Positions 7,135-15,755 of a stretch of 30,778 nt of DNA are shown in pieces. The notes under the pieces are model-generated. The model was not told where the DNA came from, searched no databases, and worked only from the letters and a program-made list of their open reading frames with translations. Made by a program: the position numbers and the translations under genes. The DNA is from JAMCRM01 sp041685075 (lineage in GTDB: Bacteria > Acidobacteriota > Terriglobia > Bryobacterales > Bryobacteraceae): NCBI GenBank assembly GCA_041685075.1, contig JAWLGN010000028.1, forward strand, positions 1 through 30,778. The letters run 5' to 3'. Numbering within the stretch: position 1 is the first letter of the stretch; each line of letters opens with the position of its first letter.

Positions 7135-9455
7135 GGACCGCGGTAGTGGCGTTCTGGTGCGCCACCTCGACGGCGGGGGTGCACCTGACCCCGCAGGAGG
7201 CGGCAAAGCGGCGACCGGGCGATTTTGCTCCCGCGCGGCTGAAGGAGCGGGCGGTGGTGCGGGGCCGGGTGGTGACGCGCTCGATCCGGGTGCTGGACCA
7301 CTTCGAGCAGACCGGCATCGAGCAGGACGGCTACGGGCTGGTGCTGGAATCCAGGGACGGGCTGCTGAAACCGCTCGAGCCGGGCGACGTGGTGGAGGCG
7401 ACCGGAGAGATCGCCATGCGCGCGGGGCTGCCGGTTCTGAAAGTTTCGAAGGTGCGGGTGGTGGGCCGTTCGCCGGCGCCGGAGCCGGTGGCGATTCCGC
7501 TGGAGGCGTTGCAGGGCTTCCGACACCTGGGGCGGCTGGTGATGACGGAGGGGCGGGTGCTGGAGGCTGGAGAGAACACGGCCGGCGCCGTCCTGCTGCT
7601 GGGGGACAGGGAGCGTCCCTACCGGTTGTTTCTCCCGCACGCGCAGGAGCCGGGGGCCAGCTTCGCCGGTTTCCGGTGCGGCGATACGGTGCGGGTGACG
7701 GGGCTGGCTTCGCAGTACTGCGTGGGAGCGCCGTATACGCGCTGGTTTCAGCTCACCACGGCGGGAAGCTCGGGGGTGGTGCTGGCGGGGCGGGCGCTGC
7801 TGCTGCCGCCCATGGCGATCTTCGCGGTGATGGCGGGGCTGCTGGCCTTCGGGGCGACCTGGTGGACGCGCGAGCGGCGGCTGCGGGCGCAACGGGAGGC
7901 GCTGCGGCGGTCGCACGGGCTGGCGGAGGAAATCCTGGGCGCCTCCTCGATCGAGGACATCCGGCGCAGGGCCGCGGCGGTGGCGCCGGCGATCTTCGGG
8001 GTAACCGACGTGCGGCTCTACTTGTATAACGCCGGCTCCCGGACGCTGGAACAGGTACCGGATGGTGAGGGCGAGGCGCCGGTGATCGCGCCCGCCTCCC
8101 CGCGGGGAGGCGCCGAGTCCGCGGTGGCGGCGTGTTTCCAGAACCGCACGGCGTTGGCGGTTCCGGACAGCAGCCGCAGCCCCTTCCCGCCGCCGGAAGA
8201 GGATGCTCCGGCCATGCCCCGGGCGGTGCTGTTCGTCCCCATGTTCGCGCAGGGCGAGACGGTAGGAGTCCTGGAGCTTGCCCACCGGCACCGGGCGCGG
8301 GTTTTCACCCACGACGAGCAGGCCCTGGCGCAGCACCTGGCGAACCAGATGGGGGCGGCGGTGAAACTGCTGGACCAGCGCAGCGTGCGGGAGCAGTTGT
8401 TCCGCACCGAGAAGCTGGCCGCGGTGGGGCGGCTGATCTCGGGGGTGGTGAACGAGATGCGGGCGCCGCTAGCCTCGATCTGCAACCTGGCGGAGACCAT
8501 GGCGGCGCAGAAAACGCCGCCGCGGAGCGAGCAGATCCGGGCCATCTCGGCGGAGGCGCAAAAGGCCTCCGAGATGGTGGCGCGGCTGGTCTCGTTCGCC
8601 TCCAACGAGCCGGTGAAAGCGCGGCCGGTGGATCTGAACCGGCTGCTGCGCAAAATGGCGGAGTTCCGGGAGCGGGAGTGGAAGGCGCGGGGCATCCGGG
8701 TGCGGGCGACAATTGCCGACGAGCCGCTGCCGGTTCGGGGGTCGGACGGCCAGCTCGAGCAGGTATTTCTGGACCTGCTGGTGCATGCGGAGCAGGCGCT
8801 GCAGGAGAGTGCCGAGAAGACCATCAGCCTGCGCACAATGCGGCTGGCGCACCGGGTGCTGGTGGAGATCGGCTACAGCGGCGGCCACGGCCCGGAGCCG
8901 GACGCGGCGGCCAACCTGGGGCTGGGGGTGTGCCGCAGCATCATCGCCGGGCACGGGGGCGAGCTGCGGACCATCTTCGGCGCCAGCGGCGATCCGCGTT
9001 TCGAGATCGAGCTGCCGCGGGCCGAGCTGGAGCGCGGGCGTGCGCCGGCGGGCGAACCGGGCCCGAGCGAGAGTTCGCAGACCCGCACAGCGCTGCTGAT
9101 CGAGCCGGACGAAACGGTGGAACAGCACCTCCACACCCTGCTGGCCGCGCGCGGCTACCGGGTGGTGCCGGTGCGCAGCGCCGACGCCGGCCTGGACCTG
9201 GCGCAGCGGCTGCGCTTCGACGCGGTGTTCTGTTCGGTGCGGGCGCCGGGGTTGAACTGGGTGGAGCTATCGGAGAGCCTCGATACCCGCGTAGGGGTGT
9301 TTGTGCTGCTCTCCGACGGCTACGACCCGGAGCTGGCGGCCGGTTTCGAGGGCGAGAGCCGCTCGGTGCTGGCCAAGCCCATCGACGACCACAACCTGGG
9401 CCGGGCGCTCGAGCGGCTGGAGAGCCGGCTCGGCAACTGGGCCGCGGCGGGTTAG
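7104..9455 (+). CDS. Degenerate hybrid histidine kinase (OB-fold sensor, GAF, pseudo-HisKA/HATPase, pseudo-REC)
   Basis: 783 residues. In order: a signal peptide or signal anchor (1-25); two OB-fold-like beta domains (about 45-130 and 140-220), probably extracytoplasmic; one transmembrane helix (about 234-254); a GAF domain (about 275-425); a dimerisation/ATPase core (about 435-650); and a C-terminal receiver-like domain (about 662-780). The architecture is that of a hybrid sensor kinase, but the catalytic residues are gone. The H-box reads GVVNEMRAPL with Asn450 in place of the acceptor His. The N-box reads LLVHAEQAL with His561 in place of the Mg-binding Asn. The G1 Asp is Tyr (GYSGGHG) and the F-box is missing. 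In the receiver, Ser711 replaces the phospho-Asp (FCSVRAPG), while the Lys of the AKP motif (Lys758) remains. It is probably a non-catalytic signalling or scaffold protein. The ATG follows GGAGG too closely for ideal initiation. Confidence 0.85.
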   Translation: MASVAAAAILRTAVVAFWCATSTAGVHLTPQEAAKRRPGDFAPARLKERAVVRGRVVTRSIRVLDHFEQTGIEQDGYGLVLESRDGLLKPLEPGDVVEATGEIAMRAGLPVLKVSKVRVVGRSPAPEPVAIPLEALQGFRHLGRLVMTEGRVLEAGENTAGAVLLLGDRERPYRLFLPHAQEPGASFAGFRCGDTVRVTGLASQYCVGAPYTRWFQLTTAGSSGVVLAGRALLLPPMAIFAVMAGLLAFGATWWTRERRLRAQREALRRSHGLAEEILGASSIEDIRRRAAAVAPAIFGVTDVRLYLYNAGSRTLEQVPDGEGEAPVIAPASPRGGAESAVAACFQNRTALAVPDSSRSPFPPPEEDAPAMPRAVLFVPMFAQGETVGVLELAHRHRARVFTHDEQALAQHLANQMGAAVKLLDQRSVREQLFRTEKLAAVGRLISGVVNEMRAPLASICNLAETMAAQKTPPRSEQIRAISAEAQKASEMVARLVSFASNEPVKARPVDLNRLLRKMAEFREREWKARGIRVRATIADEPLPVRGSDGQLEQVFLDLLVHAEQALQESAEKTISLRTMRLAHRVLVEIGYSGGHGPEPDAAANLGLGVCRSIIAGHGGELRTIFGASGDPRFEIELPRAELERGRAPAGEPGPSESSQTRTALLIEPDETVEQHLHTLLAARGYRVVPVRSADAGLDLAQRLRFDAVFCSVRAPGLNWVELSESLDTRVGVFVLLSDGYDPELAAGFEGESRSVLAKPIDDHNLGRALERLESRLGNWAAAG

Positions 9456-9458
9456 AAT
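9453..9458 (+). promoter_or_regulatory. -10 box TAGAAT overlapping the upstream stop codon
   Basis: TAGAAT includes the TAG stop of the preceding gene. The next ATG is at 9477, with AAAGGAGAG as a good Shine-Dalgarno sequence between. A separate promoter for the small secreted protein is therefore likely. Confidence 0.4.
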
Positions 9459-9476
9459 GCGGAAAAGGAGAGGTCC

Positions 9477-9950
9477 ATGCGCTACATTGCCATCACCGCA
9501 CTTTGCGCCTTTGCCCTGATGGCCCAGAAGTACAACGGGCCGCGTCCGCCCAAGCCCGACGTGCTTTTCCTGCAGCATGCCGATAACCTGCTGGAGACCG
9601 AGGTCTCCGAGGCCCAGGAGCAGCAGCCGAAAAAGAACCAGATTCTGTACACCGTGGAGGGAGCGGCTTCGCCGGTGAAGACGCCCCTGGCGTCGCCGAT
9701 TTTCCTGCTGCTGGCCGAGAAGCTGGATCCGGGGCGGCTGCAGCTTTACAAGCTGGAGTCGCGCAAGGGCCGGCGGGAGATCCTGTTCAAGCGGAAGGGC
9801 GATGCGGCACGCCCCATCCGGTTGACGGTGGAGCGGCTGTCGCGGGACGAGAATCTTTACCGCATCGAGGTCTACGAGAGCCTGGAGAACGGGGAGTACT
9901 CGCTCACGCCGGACGGCTCGAACACGGTTTTCTGCTTCCAGGTGTACTAG
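9477..9950 (+). CDS. Secreted protein of unknown function
   Basis: 157 residues with a signal peptide (MRYIAITALCAFALMAQ, cleavage probably near AFALMA). The mature part contains a Lys/Gln-rich patch (EAQEQQPKKNQ), then VEGAASPVKTPLASPIFLL, and a beta-rich C-terminus ending in GEYSLTPDGSNTVFCFQVY. That ending resembles the last strand of a sandwich domain. I do not recognise the family. The start is well supported by AAAGGAGAG 7-8 bases upstream. A G/C inverted repeat follows the gene (GGCCGGA at 9968-9974, TCCGGCC at 9986-9992) but lacks a T-run. Confidence 0.75.
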   Translation: MRYIAITALCAFALMAQKYNGPRPPKPDVLFLQHADNLLETEVSEAQEQQPKKNQILYTVEGAASPVKTPLASPIFLLLAEKLDPGRLQLYKLESRKGRREILFKRKGDAARPIRLTVERLSRDENLYRIEVYESLENGEYSLTPDGSNTVFCFQVY

Positions 9951-10032
9951 GGTGTGATGAGGTGCCCGGCCGGAGGGAAATCCGGTCCGGCCGCGGCCGG
10001 AAAGGTATCCCACGGCGAGGGGGCGGCTGTGC

Positions 10033-10051
10033 TATCCTGTTTACGTACAAT
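10033..10051 (+). promoter_or_regulatory. Probable promoter of rpsO
   Basis: TGC followed by TATCCT (10033-10038) fits the extended -10 pattern seen elsewhere in this window. A second -10-like box, TACAAT (10046-10051), follows at once. A purine-rich leader with AAGGAG (10073-10078) leads to the rpsO ATG. Which box is used cannot be decided from sequence. Confidence 0.45.
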
Positions 10052-10091
10052 CGAACGAGATTAAGAGAAGACAAGGAGCACACACTCTAGC

Positions 10092-10361
10092 ATGGCACTG
10101 GCGGTAGACGTAAAGCGGCAGGTTCTCAAGGGGAACCAGCGTCATAAGTCTGACACCGGGTCGCCAGAAGTACAAATTGCGCTGCTGAGCGAGCGGATCA
10201 CGCTTCTCACGGAGCATTTCAAGACGCACAAGAAGGACCATTCCTCCCGCAGAGGGCTTCTGACCTTGGTAGCCAAGCGGCGTCGGCTTCTGACGTACCT
10301 CAGAGACAACGATCCGGAAAGCTACAAGGCTGTTCTGCAGAAGCTCGGCATTCGTCGCTAG
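10092..10361 (+). CDS. rpsO: 30S ribosomal protein S15
   Basis: 89 residues, the standard length. It carries the S15 signature: a helical N-terminus, TGSPEVQIALLSERITLLTEHFKTH, the invariant HKKDHSSRRGLL, then RRRLLTYLRDND and the final YKAVLQKLGIRR. It binds the central domain of 16S rRNA. AAGGAG lies 13 bases before the ATG, slightly farther than usual. It precedes pnp, the common bacterial rpsO-pnp arrangement. Confidence 0.98.
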   Translation: MALAVDVKRQVLKGNQRHKSDTGSPEVQIALLSERITLLTEHFKTHKKDHSSRRGLLTLVAKRRRLLTYLRDNDPESYKAVLQKLGIRR

Positions 10362-10458
10362 AGTGTGACATGAAGGGGGGAGCGCAAAGGGCTCCCGGCG
10401 AGATCGCCAGGCCTCCTTTCCGCAACATACCGGCCCGTAGTTGGGCCGAGGGTCTTTC

Positions 10459-10476
10459 GGCGCCCATTCGGGCGCC
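10459..10476 (+). other. Hairpin in the rpsO-pnp spacer
   Basis: GGCGCCC, a 4-base loop (ATTC) and GGGCGCC form a 7-bp GC stem. A weaker one (GGGAGC / GCTCCC) lies earlier, near 10378-10399. Neither has a T-run. In other bacteria this spacer holds RNase III processing sites through which PNPase represses its own mRNA, so a processing role is possible. Confidence 0.4.
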
Positions 10477-10550
10477 ATCATTCCTGTCAACTCCAGTCTC
10501 ACGCAAACCCGCGGGCCGGGGCCAATCCGGCCGAGGTTGGAGAGTGAAAA

Positions 10551-12656
10551 ATGGTTGAAACATTCAGTGCAGTAGTGGGCGATCGCACCATCACGCTCGA
10601 AACGGGCAGGATGGCGAAACAGGCGAACGGCGCGGTCGTCGTTCGCTCCGGCGACACCGTCGTGCTGGTCACGGCGTGCATGGCCGACGAACCCAAGACG
10701 GGGGCGGCATTTTTTCCGCTGACCGTAGACTATCGTGAATACACCTATGCCGCCGGCAAATTTCCGGGCGGCTTCATCAAGCGCGAAGGGCGCCCCACCG
10801 AAAAAGAGATTCTCACCAGCCGGTTGATCGACCGGCCCATCCGTCCGTTGTTCCCCGAGGGTTTTCTGCACGAGACGCAGGTGATCGCCATGGTGCTTTC
10901 GGCGGATCCCGAGCAGGACCCCAATTCGCTGGCCATCGTGGGCGCCGCGGCGGCGCTGGCGATTTCCGATATTCCCTTCCATCATGTGCTGGCGGGGCTG
11001 CGGGTAGGGCTGATCGACGGCACTTACATCGCCAATCCGACGTATGCCGAGACGCGGGAGTCGCGGCTGAACATCGTGGTGGCGGGCACCGACGAAGGCA
11101 TCGTGATGGTGGAAGCCGGGGCGGACCAGGCCTCCGAAGACGAGGTACTGGGCGCCATCGAGTTCGGCCACGAGTGCTGCAAGAAGATCGCCGCGGCCAT
11201 CCGGGAGATGGTGGCCAAGGTGGGCAAGCCGAAGCGGGACTTCGAGAGCCCCCAGCCGGACCAGGAGCTTTGGGAGAAGCTCTCGGCGGAGTACCGCGAG
11301 GAGCTTACCGACGCGCTGAATACCCAGAAGTATCCCAAGCAGGAAAGCCACACGCGGGTGCGCGAGCTGAAGGCGCGGGTGCTGGAGGGTATCGAGGAAG
11401 AGCGGCAGGCGGCGGCGGCCGATGTTTTTGAGGCGCTCCGGGAGCGCATCTTCCGGGATGAGATGCTGAAGGCGCGGCGCCGTCCGGACGGGCGCGCTTT
11501 CGACGAGATCCGTCCCATCGCCATCGACACCAGCGTGCTGCCGCGCACTCACGGCTCGGCGCTATTTACACGCGGCGAGACACAGGCGCTGGTAACCCTG
11601 ACGCTGGGCACCAAGGACGACGAGCAGCGCATCGAGCTGCTGGATCCGGAGGCCGAGCAATCCAAGCGCTTCATGCTGCACTACAACTTCCCTCCGTTCA
11701 GCGTGGGGGAGGTGGGATTCATGCGGGGTCCCGGGCGGAGAGAGATCGGGCACGGCGCCCTGGCCGAGCGCGCCCTGCTGCCCCTGATCCCGGAGGAGAA
11801 GGTCTTCCCCTACACGCTGCGGGTGGTGAGCGACATTCTGGAGTCGAACGGATCGAGTTCGATGGCCACCGTGTGCGGCGCGTCGCTGGCCCTGATGGAT
11901 GCCGGCGTACCGCTGACGGCGCACGTGGGCGGCGTGGCCATGGGGCTGGTGAAGGAGGGCGACGATTACGCCATCCTGACCGATATCGCGGGCGCGGAAG
12001 ACCATTACGGGGACATGGATTTCAAGGTGGCCGGCACGCGCGAGGGCATTACCGCGCTGCAGATGGACATCAAGGTTCCCAACGTGACGACGGCCATCAT
12101 GAAAGAGGCGCTGGAACAGGCGCGCCGCGGGCGGTTGTTCATCCTGGACAAGATGTACGCCGCCATCGGGGAGCCCCGGCCCAGCATGTCGAAGTACGCG
12201 CCGCGCATCTACGCCCTGACCATTCCGACCGATAAGATTCGCGACCTGATCGGGCCGGGAGGCAAGGTGATCCGGGGGATCATCGAGCAGACCGGGGTGA
12301 AGATCGACGTGGAAGACGACGGCACGGTGCACGTGGCCTCGGCCGACGAAGCCGCGGCGAACAAGGCGCTGCAGATCATCGGCGACATCACCGCCACGGC
12401 CGAGGTGGGGAAGACCTACCTGGGCAAGGTGGTGAGGCTGGTGGATTTCGGCGCGTTCGTAGAGATCTTCCCCGGAACCGATGGACTGCTGCACATCAGC
12501 GAGATCGCCGAGAACCGCGTACGCGAAGTGCGAGACGAGTTGAAGGAAGGCGACCAGATCCTGGTGAAGGTGCTGGCCATCGAAGGCAACAAAATCAAGC
12601 TGAGCCGCAAGGCGGTACTGCGGGAGCAGCGCGAGAAGCTGAAGACGAAGAAGTAA
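10551..12656 (+). CDS. pnp: Polyribonucleotide nucleotidyltransferase (PNPase)
   Basis: 701 residues, the normal length. Two RNase PH-like domains (about 10-145 and 320-460) flank a helical domain. A KH domain follows with GXXG at 568-571 (GPGG), and a C-terminal S1 domain (about 620-690, VVRLVDFGAFVEIFPG). The catalytic-site aspartates of the second RNase PH domain are present in EDHYGDMDF (Asp484 and Asp490, matching E. coli 486 and 492). The enzyme degrades RNA 3' to 5' with phosphate and is the exoribonuclease of the degradosome. GGAGAG before the ATG is a good ribosome-binding site. It is co-transcribed with rpsO and ends at a strong terminator. Confidence 0.98.
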   Translation: MVETFSAVVGDRTITLETGRMAKQANGAVVVRSGDTVVLVTACMADEPKTGAAFFPLTVDYREYTYAAGKFPGGFIKREGRPTEKEILTSRLIDRPIRPLFPEGFLHETQVIAMVLSADPEQDPNSLAIVGAAAALAISDIPFHHVLAGLRVGLIDGTYIANPTYAETRESRLNIVVAGTDEGIVMVEAGADQASEDEVLGAIEFGHECCKKIAAAIREMVAKVGKPKRDFESPQPDQELWEKLSAEYREELTDALNTQKYPKQESHTRVRELKARVLEGIEEERQAAAADVFEALRERIFRDEMLKARRRPDGRAFDEIRPIAIDTSVLPRTHGSALFTRGETQALVTLTLGTKDDEQRIELLDPEAEQSKRFMLHYNFPPFSVGEVGFMRGPGRREIGHGALAERALLPLIPEEKVFPYTLRVVSDILESNGSSSMATVCGASLALMDAGVPLTAHVGGVAMGLVKEGDDYAILTDIAGAEDHYGDMDFKVAGTREGITALQMDIKVPNVTTAIMKEALEQARRGRLFILDKMYAAIGEPRPSMSKYAPRIYALTIPTDKIRDLIGPGGKVIRGIIEQTGVKIDVEDDGTVHVASADEAAANKALQIIGDITATAEVGKTYLGKVVRLVDFGAFVEIFPGTDGLLHISEIAENRVREVRDELKEGDQILVKVLAIEGNKIKLSRKAVLREQREKLKTKK

Positions 12657-12675
12657 GGTTACGCAGAAGGAACAA

Positions 12676-12710
12676 GGCCGCGGGCGATGGTCCGCGGCCT
12701 TTTTGTTTTT
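12676..12710 (+). terminator. Intrinsic terminator after pnp, shared with rpsA
   Basis: A perfect 8-bp stem GGCCGCGG (12676-12683) and CCGCGGCC (12692-12699) with an 8-base loop is followed by TTTTTTGTTTTT-like sequence (12700-12710). The stop codon of convergent rpsA sits in the T-run, so the same stem can also stop minus-strand transcription. Confidence 0.92.
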
Positions 12711-14424
12711 AGCCTTCGAGTTCGAGATCGATGCGCTTCTGCGCCGGGTCGAGGGAAGCGATGCGGAAGCTGCGGATCTGCCCGGCGCGGAGGCCCTCGC
12801 CGCCTGCCGGCGCTCCGGCTTCGCCCTTCCACTTGGCGGCCAGCATGGAGGAAAGGGCCGAGACATCGAGCGAAGCGGAGGTCTCCGGGGCGGCGGTTTC
12901 CCGATGCTGCTTTTCCAGGCTGCAGAAGCCCGTGACGCCTTCCCCGAGTTCCACCCTGGCGCGGTTGCCGCGCACATCCACCACGCGTCCGGTGACCACG
13001 TCGCCGGCCTTGCGCTCGGCGATGTACTCGTCCAGGCTGGTGGGCACCAACTGCTTCAGGCCGAGGCGCATGCGGCGCCGGGCCAGGTCGATTTCCAGCA
13101 CCTTGGCGCGCACGGTTTCGCCCATTTTGAGGACTTCCTGCGGGTGATTGATGCGCTTTTCGGCGCTGATATCGCCGACGTGGATCATGCCCTCGACGCC
13201 CTCGGCGAGTTGCACGAAAGCGCCGAATTTCTGGAGGCTGACCACGGTGCCCTCCGCCACCGAACCGGCGGGCCACTTCCGTGCGGCTTCGGCCCAGGGG
13301 TCGCCGAGGGCCTGCTTGAGGCCCAGCCCGATGCGGCGCTCGGCGGGGTTCACCGAGAGGATCACGACCTCGACGGCATCGCCCGGCTGGACGACGTCGC
13401 TCGGTTTCCGCACCTTCTTCGACCAGGACATCTCGGAGAAGTGGATCAGGCCCTCGACTCCGGGTTCGAGTTCCACGAAGGCGCCGAAGTCGGCCACGCG
13501 GGTGACGGTTCCGGAGACCTTTTCGCCCACCTGGTAGCGCTCGGCAACGCCATCCCAGGGGTGCGGGGTGAGCTGCTTGAGGCCTAGGGAGACGCGGCGC
13601 TTTTTCGGATCTACCTTGAGCACCTGGACATCCACTTCCTGTCCCACGCTGAGCACGTCGGCGGGCTTGTTGACGCGGGACCAGGAGATATCGGCGACGT
13701 GCAGCAGGCCGTCGAAGCCGCCGATGTCGACGAAGGCGCCGTAGTCCATGAGGGTGCGGACGATGCCGTGCAGCACGGCGCCCTCCTGCAGCTCGGAGAA
13801 GCGCTGCTCCTTGGCGCGGGCCTCTTCCTCTTCGAGCACCGCACGGCGGTCCACCACCACGTCCTCAGAGGCGGTATCGAGCTTGATGATGCGGCACTTG
13901 ATGTCCTGGCCGATGAGCTTTTCCATTTCGGCGGCATCGCGGGCACCGCTGCGGGAGGCGGGCATGAAGGCACGCACCCCCACATCCACGCTCAGCCCGC
14001 CCTTGACGACCGCGGTGACCACGCCGCCGATGGGGCTCTTGTCGGCGAAGGCCTTTTCCAGCCCCGACCAGTCCCGGGGGCGCTCCACCTTGATGAGAGA
14101 AAGCTGGTAGTAGCCCTCGCTATTGCGCCCCTTGATGGAGACCTGGAGCGTGTCGCCCGGCTTCACGTCGAGTTCGCCGGCGGCGTCGCGGGGCAGGTCG
14201 GCGATCGGGATCACACCCTCGGTCTTTTTGCCGACGTCGAGAACGGCATGGTCCGGCGTGAGGGTGACGACCGTGGCCGCGATGCCCTGGCCCTCTTCGG
14301 GGCCCTGGGCCTGCGACTGCTCGTATGCGGAGAGGATATCGCCGAAGGAGACATCCGAGTCGGGCGCGGTTTGCGATTCGGGACCGGACACCTGGTCCTG
14401 GTCCAGCATCATAGGATCGGGCAT
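12709..14424 (-). CDS. rpsA: 30S ribosomal protein S1
   Basis: 571 residues with an acidic N-terminal tail and six S1 (OB-fold) repeats at about 46-113, 130-198, 214-282, 299-369, 386-455 and 472-570. Repeats 3-5 are the most canonical, with DYGAFVDIGGFDGLLH, DFGAFVELEPGVEGLIH and KFGAFVQLAEGVEGMIH. The last repeat is the most divergent and holds an Ala/Gly/Glu-rich insertion. S1 helps load mRNA on the 30S subunit, mainly mRNAs with weak Shine-Dalgarno sequences. It stands alone, transcribed divergently from the sensor kinase gene across a 47-base gap and convergent to pnp. Confidence 0.96.
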   Translation of the reverse strand: MPDPMMLDQDQVSGPESQTAPDSDVSFGDILSAYEQSQAQGPEEGQGIAATVVTLTPDHAVLDVGKKTEGVIPIADLPRDAAGELDVKPGDTLQVSIKGRNSEGYYQLSLIKVERPRDWSGLEKAFADKSPIGGVVTAVVKGGLSVDVGVRAFMPASRSGARDAAEMEKLIGQDIKCRIIKLDTASEDVVVDRRAVLEEEEARAKEQRFSELQEGAVLHGIVRTLMDYGAFVDIGGFDGLLHVADISWSRVNKPADVLSVGQEVDVQVLKVDPKKRRVSLGLKQLTPHPWDGVAERYQVGEKVSGTVTRVADFGAFVELEPGVEGLIHFSEMSWSKKVRKPSDVVQPGDAVEVVILSVNPAERRIGLGLKQALGDPWAEAARKWPAGSVAEGTVVSLQKFGAFVQLAEGVEGMIHVGDISAEKRINHPQEVLKMGETVRAKVLEIDLARRRMRLGLKQLVPTSLDEYIAERKAGDVVTGRVVDVRGNRARVELGEGVTGFCSLEKQHRETAAPETSASLDVSALSSMLAAKWKGEAGAPAGGEGLRAGQIRSFRIASLDPAQKRIDLELEG

Positions 14425-14451
14425 TATTGAGACTACCTACAGTTATTGTGG

Positions 14452-14457
14452 CATAAT
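14452..14457 (+). promoter_or_regulatory. -10-like box CATAAT in the rpsA / sensor kinase divergent gap
   Basis: CATAAT ends 14 bases before the ATG at 14472, within the 47-base gap that must also hold the rpsA promoter. A second box-like TAGGAT at 14464-14469 is too close to the start codon to serve. The compact gap implies overlapping divergent promoters. Confidence 0.35.
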
Positions 14458-14471
14458 CCCGACTAGGATTC

Positions 14472-15755
14472 ATGCTTGATTCCGAGGACCGTTCGCTGGA
14501 TCAGATCCCACGCCGGTTTCGCGCGCAGGATGCTGTGTGGCTGCTGTTGTTCGCGGCCCTGGGGTGGTGGAGCCGCCCGCTGGATGTATCCGAAATCGCG
14601 CTGCTGAGTGCGCTGGCCGCGGCGCAGATTGTAGAGCCGAAACTGCCGTTTCTGGACCCGGCCCGGAGAAAAGTTTTTTGGATCGCGCTGAAGCTGCTGC
14701 TGGGCTACCTGCTGATCGGGTACACGGGCGGGCTGGCCAGCAGCTACTACCTGATTCTGCTGCTCCCGGTGGTATCCGCCGCCACGTCCCTGGGGGTCAC
14801 CTCCACGCTGCTGTTTACCCTGCTCGCCTGCGGGGCGTATCTCTCGTTTCTGTTGTTCGTGGACTGGTCGCGTTGGCTGGTGGGGCCGACGGAGATGCGG
14901 GAGTTGGCCATCCGGGTGATCTTCATCGCCATGGCGGGGAACCTGGCGAGCGCACTGGCGGAGTTCGTGCGGGTGCAGTCGGGCAATTACAAAATGGTGG
15001 CGGAGAAACTGGCGGCGGCGAACCGGCAGTTGCGGGCCGCGGAAGAGGCGGTGCGGCGCTCCGACCGGCTGGCCGCGCTGGGCCAGCTTTCCGCGGGGCT
15101 GGCCCACGAGTTGCGCAACCCCCTGGGCACCATTCGCGCGTCGGCAGAGATGCTCTCGCGCAGCGTGAGCGGAGAAAACGAAGTGGCGCGCGAGGTGGCC
15201 GGATTCATCTCCACCGAGGTGGACCGCGCGAACTCGCTGGTGACGCGGTTTCTGGAGTTCGCGCGCCCGCTGGAACTGCGGCTGGCCTCCGCCGATTTGA
15301 CGAAGACGATCGACCGCGCGGTGGCGCTGGTGGAGCGGGAGAACGGGCTGCCGCAGGTGACCATCTGGAAGAACTACTCGCCGGAAATTCCGCCGTTTCC
15401 CATCGATGCCGAGTTGATGGAGCGGGTGTTCTACAACCTGCTGCTGAACGCCTGCCAGGCCACCGCGCCGGGCGGTGCGGTGACGGTGAAGACGCGGCTG
15501 GCGGGACCGGCGGCGGAGATCTCGATTATCGACCGCGGCAGCGGCATCGATCCGGAGCTGCTGGACAGCATCTTCAACCCCTTCGTGACGAGCAAGCCGG
15601 ACGGGGTCGGGCTGGGGCTGGCGATCGTTTCGAAAATCGTGGATGAGCATGGGGGTAAGATAACGGTAGAGAGCGAACCCGGCAAAGGAAGCATGTTCCG
15701 CGTGTACCTGCCTATGACACGCGGCGCCGCCGGTCCGCCTGCGCCGCTGCCATGA
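14472..15755 (+). CDS. Membrane sensor histidine kinase, NtrB/ZraS type
   Basis: 427 residues. About five or six hydrophobic helices (about 18-165) form a membrane sensor without a recognised ligand domain. A coiled-coil linker follows (about 170-198, AEKLAAANRQLRAAEEAVRR), then HisKA with the H-box GLAHELRNPLGTI (His212). The HATPase domain has an intact N-box (YNLLLNACQA), G1 (DRGSGI), F-box (FNPFVTSK) and G2 (GVGLGLAI). All catalytic residues are present, unlike the protein at 7104. The gene overlaps the following response regulator by 4 bases (ATGA), so the two are translationally coupled and form a cognate pair. Confidence 0.93.
   Translation: MLDSEDRSLDQIPRRFRAQDAVWLLLFAALGWWSRPLDVSEIALLSALAAAQIVEPKLPFLDPARRKVFWIALKLLLGYLLIGYTGGLASSYYLILLLPVVSAATSLGVTSTLLFTLLACGAYLSFLLFVDWSRWLVGPTEMRELAIRVIFIAMAGNLASALAEFVRVQSGNYKMVAEKLAAANRQLRAAEEAVRRSDRLAALGQLSAGLAHELRNPLGTIRASAEMLSRSVSGENEVAREVAGFISTEVDRANSLVTRFLEFARPLELRLASADLTKTIDRAVALVERENGLPQVTIWKNYSPEIPPFPIDAELMERVFYNLLLNACQATAPGGAVTVKTRLAGPAAEISIIDRGSGIDPELLDSIFNPFVTSKPDGVGLGLAIVSKIVDEHGGKITVESEPGKGSMFRVYLPMTRGAAGPPAPLP

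Noticed and set aside
9968..9992. Terminator after the secreted protein gene
   Set aside because: An inverted repeat exists (GGCCGGA / TCCGGCC), but no T-run follows, so termination cannot be supported.
10041..11552. 503-codon minus-strand frame across rpsO and pnp
   Set aside because: It lies antisense to two highly conserved genes and has no recognisable motif.
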